Assembly: GCA_015662935.1 (NCBI GenBank)
Contig: DQTF01000247.1
Span: 1 to 6,833 of the forward strand
From: Crocinitomicaceae bacterium
GTDB taxonomy: Bacteria; Bacteroidota; Bacteroidia; Flavobacteriales_D; Crocinitomicaceae
DNA length: 6,833 nt
Reading direction: 5' to 3'
Shown here: one piece after another, positions 6,222 through 6,833 of the stretch
Position numbering within the stretch: position 1 is the stretch's first letter
Layout: every line of letters begins with the position of its first letter
Program-made: the position numbers and the translations under genes
The notes under the pieces: generated by a model
The model's database searches: none
Seen by the model: only the letters and a program-made list of their open reading frames with translations
What the model was told of the DNA's origin: nothing

Positions 6222-6791
6222 ATGCACATGGTTGAGCCTTTTTATCATTGGAGAAACTTATACATCGCTTCGGAAGATGATGCTTCTCCCTTCTACGGTA
6301 GAGAATACAGTGAATTTGATTTTGAACATCAGGTTTACAATTACTATATTCATCCTCAATGGGATAGCATTGAATCCCCTACTCTTTTTATTAAAATAAT
6401 ATACATTGATTACGAAAGTTCTTTTGCAGTCATCGAATTTATTGGAGAATGGAACGATGCGATTGAGAATGATATTATGACTTTAAAAAGGGATATTATT
6501 GATGAGTTAATAAAAATGGGGATCGATAAATACATCCTTATCGGAGAGAATGTCTTAAATTTTCACAGTTCTGATGATTGTTATTACGAAGAATGGATTG
6601 ATGATATTGAAGACGGATGGGTAGTTTTACTCAACTTTCACGAACATGTTATGCAAGAAATGGAAGATATCGGGATTGATCAATATTTTGTCACTGGAGG
6701 AGATTTAGCATCCATTGATTGGAGAACATATCTTCCTCATCAACTTTTTGATTACGTTGAAGAAATAGTAGAGTCCAGACTCACTATTTAA
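6222..6791 (+). CDS. Conserved acidic protein of unknown function with an internal repeat
   Basis: I recognise the 189-residue product as a type of uncharacterised protein seen in Bacteroidota (N-terminus with PFYHWRNLYIASEDD, then YNYYIHPQWDSI), but no function is known to me. It has no signal peptide or membrane segment, so it is probably cytoplasmic, and it is rich in Asp, Glu and aromatic residues. The second two-thirds contains two similar strand-helix-strand units: AVIEFIGEWND, a helix, then GIDKYILIGENV at 100-111; and WVVLLNFHEH, a helix, then GIDQYFVTGGDL at 151-162. This looks like an internal duplication or a two-unit alpha/beta fold distantly like STAS-type domains (inference). 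Met1 is preferred over Met3 because of the -7-like element placed just before it. It stands alone, divergent from the DUF4836-like gene; the next 42 bases to the window edge show no certain gene. Confidence 0.8.
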   Translation: MHMVEPFYHWRNLYIASEDDASPFYGREYSEFDFEHQVYNYYIHPQWDSIESPTLFIKIIYIDYESSFAVIEFIGEWNDAIENDIMTLKRDIIDELIKMGIDKYILIGENVLNFHSSDDCYYEEWIDDIEDGWVVLLNFHEHVMQEMEDIGIDQYFVTGGDLASIDWRTYLPHQLFDYVEEIVESRLTI

Positions 6792-6833
6792 TTATTCAAA
6801 GATCCTTGCACAACCCAACATTCAAACTTGTTA

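Noticed and set aside
6788..6832. Possible 3' end of a minus-strand gene at the window edge
   Set aside because: Two minus frames are open to the edge, one ending in ECWVVQGSLNN with a stop at 6788-6790 and one ending in TSLNVGLCKDL with a stop at 6796-6798. Neither is recognisable and 42 bases are too few to decide; the DNA could equally be the leader of a plus-strand gene.

Overview
The window looks like chromosomal DNA of a Bacteroidota, most likely Flavobacteriales. The evidence is AT-rich DNA, no clear Shine-Dalgarno sequences, promoter -7 elements of the Bacteroidota type TAnnTTTG lying only 4-5 bases before start codons, three Sec/lipobox lipoproteins, and proteins of Bacteroidota-restricted type (a DUF4836-like lipoprotein and the orphan acidic protein at 6222-6791). 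The genus cannot be told from the sequence.

Layout. (1) 1-486, plus: the C-terminal 161 residues of a GT-C type membrane mannosyltransferase, cut by the window edge. (2) 2507-493, minus: yidD, then a cysteine-rich lipoprotein, then a TlpA-type thioredoxin lipoprotein, all co-directional, with gaps of 52 and 10 bases. The last gene ends 6 bases from the convergent glycosyltransferase. (3) 2631-4235, plus: a secreted lytic-transglycosylase-like protein, then a class I SAM methyltransferase whose reading frame is disrupted a few codons after its apparent ATG. (4) 4600-4232, minus: msrB, whose stop codon interlocks with the methyltransferase stop. (5) 6133-4667, minus: a DUF4836-like lipoprotein followed by a rho-independent terminator. 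(6) 6222-6791, plus: a conserved-looking acidic orphan protein with an internal repeat. No tRNA, rRNA, CRISPR array, insertion sequence or phage gene was seen, and no stretch over 300 bases lacks a gene.

How the genes relate. Several concern the cell envelope: YidD (membrane protein insertion), the transglycosylase-like protein (peptidoglycan), three lipoproteins, and MsrB as methionine-sulfoxide repair. Most of this is ordinary housekeeping. The most unusual part is the two-gene lipoprotein unit at 493-2200: a lipoprotein with 12 cysteines besides the lipidated one, followed 10 bases later by a lipoprotein carrying a WCSPC thioredoxin domain. It may be an extracytoplasmic redox partner pair. 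The second point of interest is the methyltransferase start region, where promoter position, ATG and protein sequence agree on a start that is one base out of frame with the rest of the gene.
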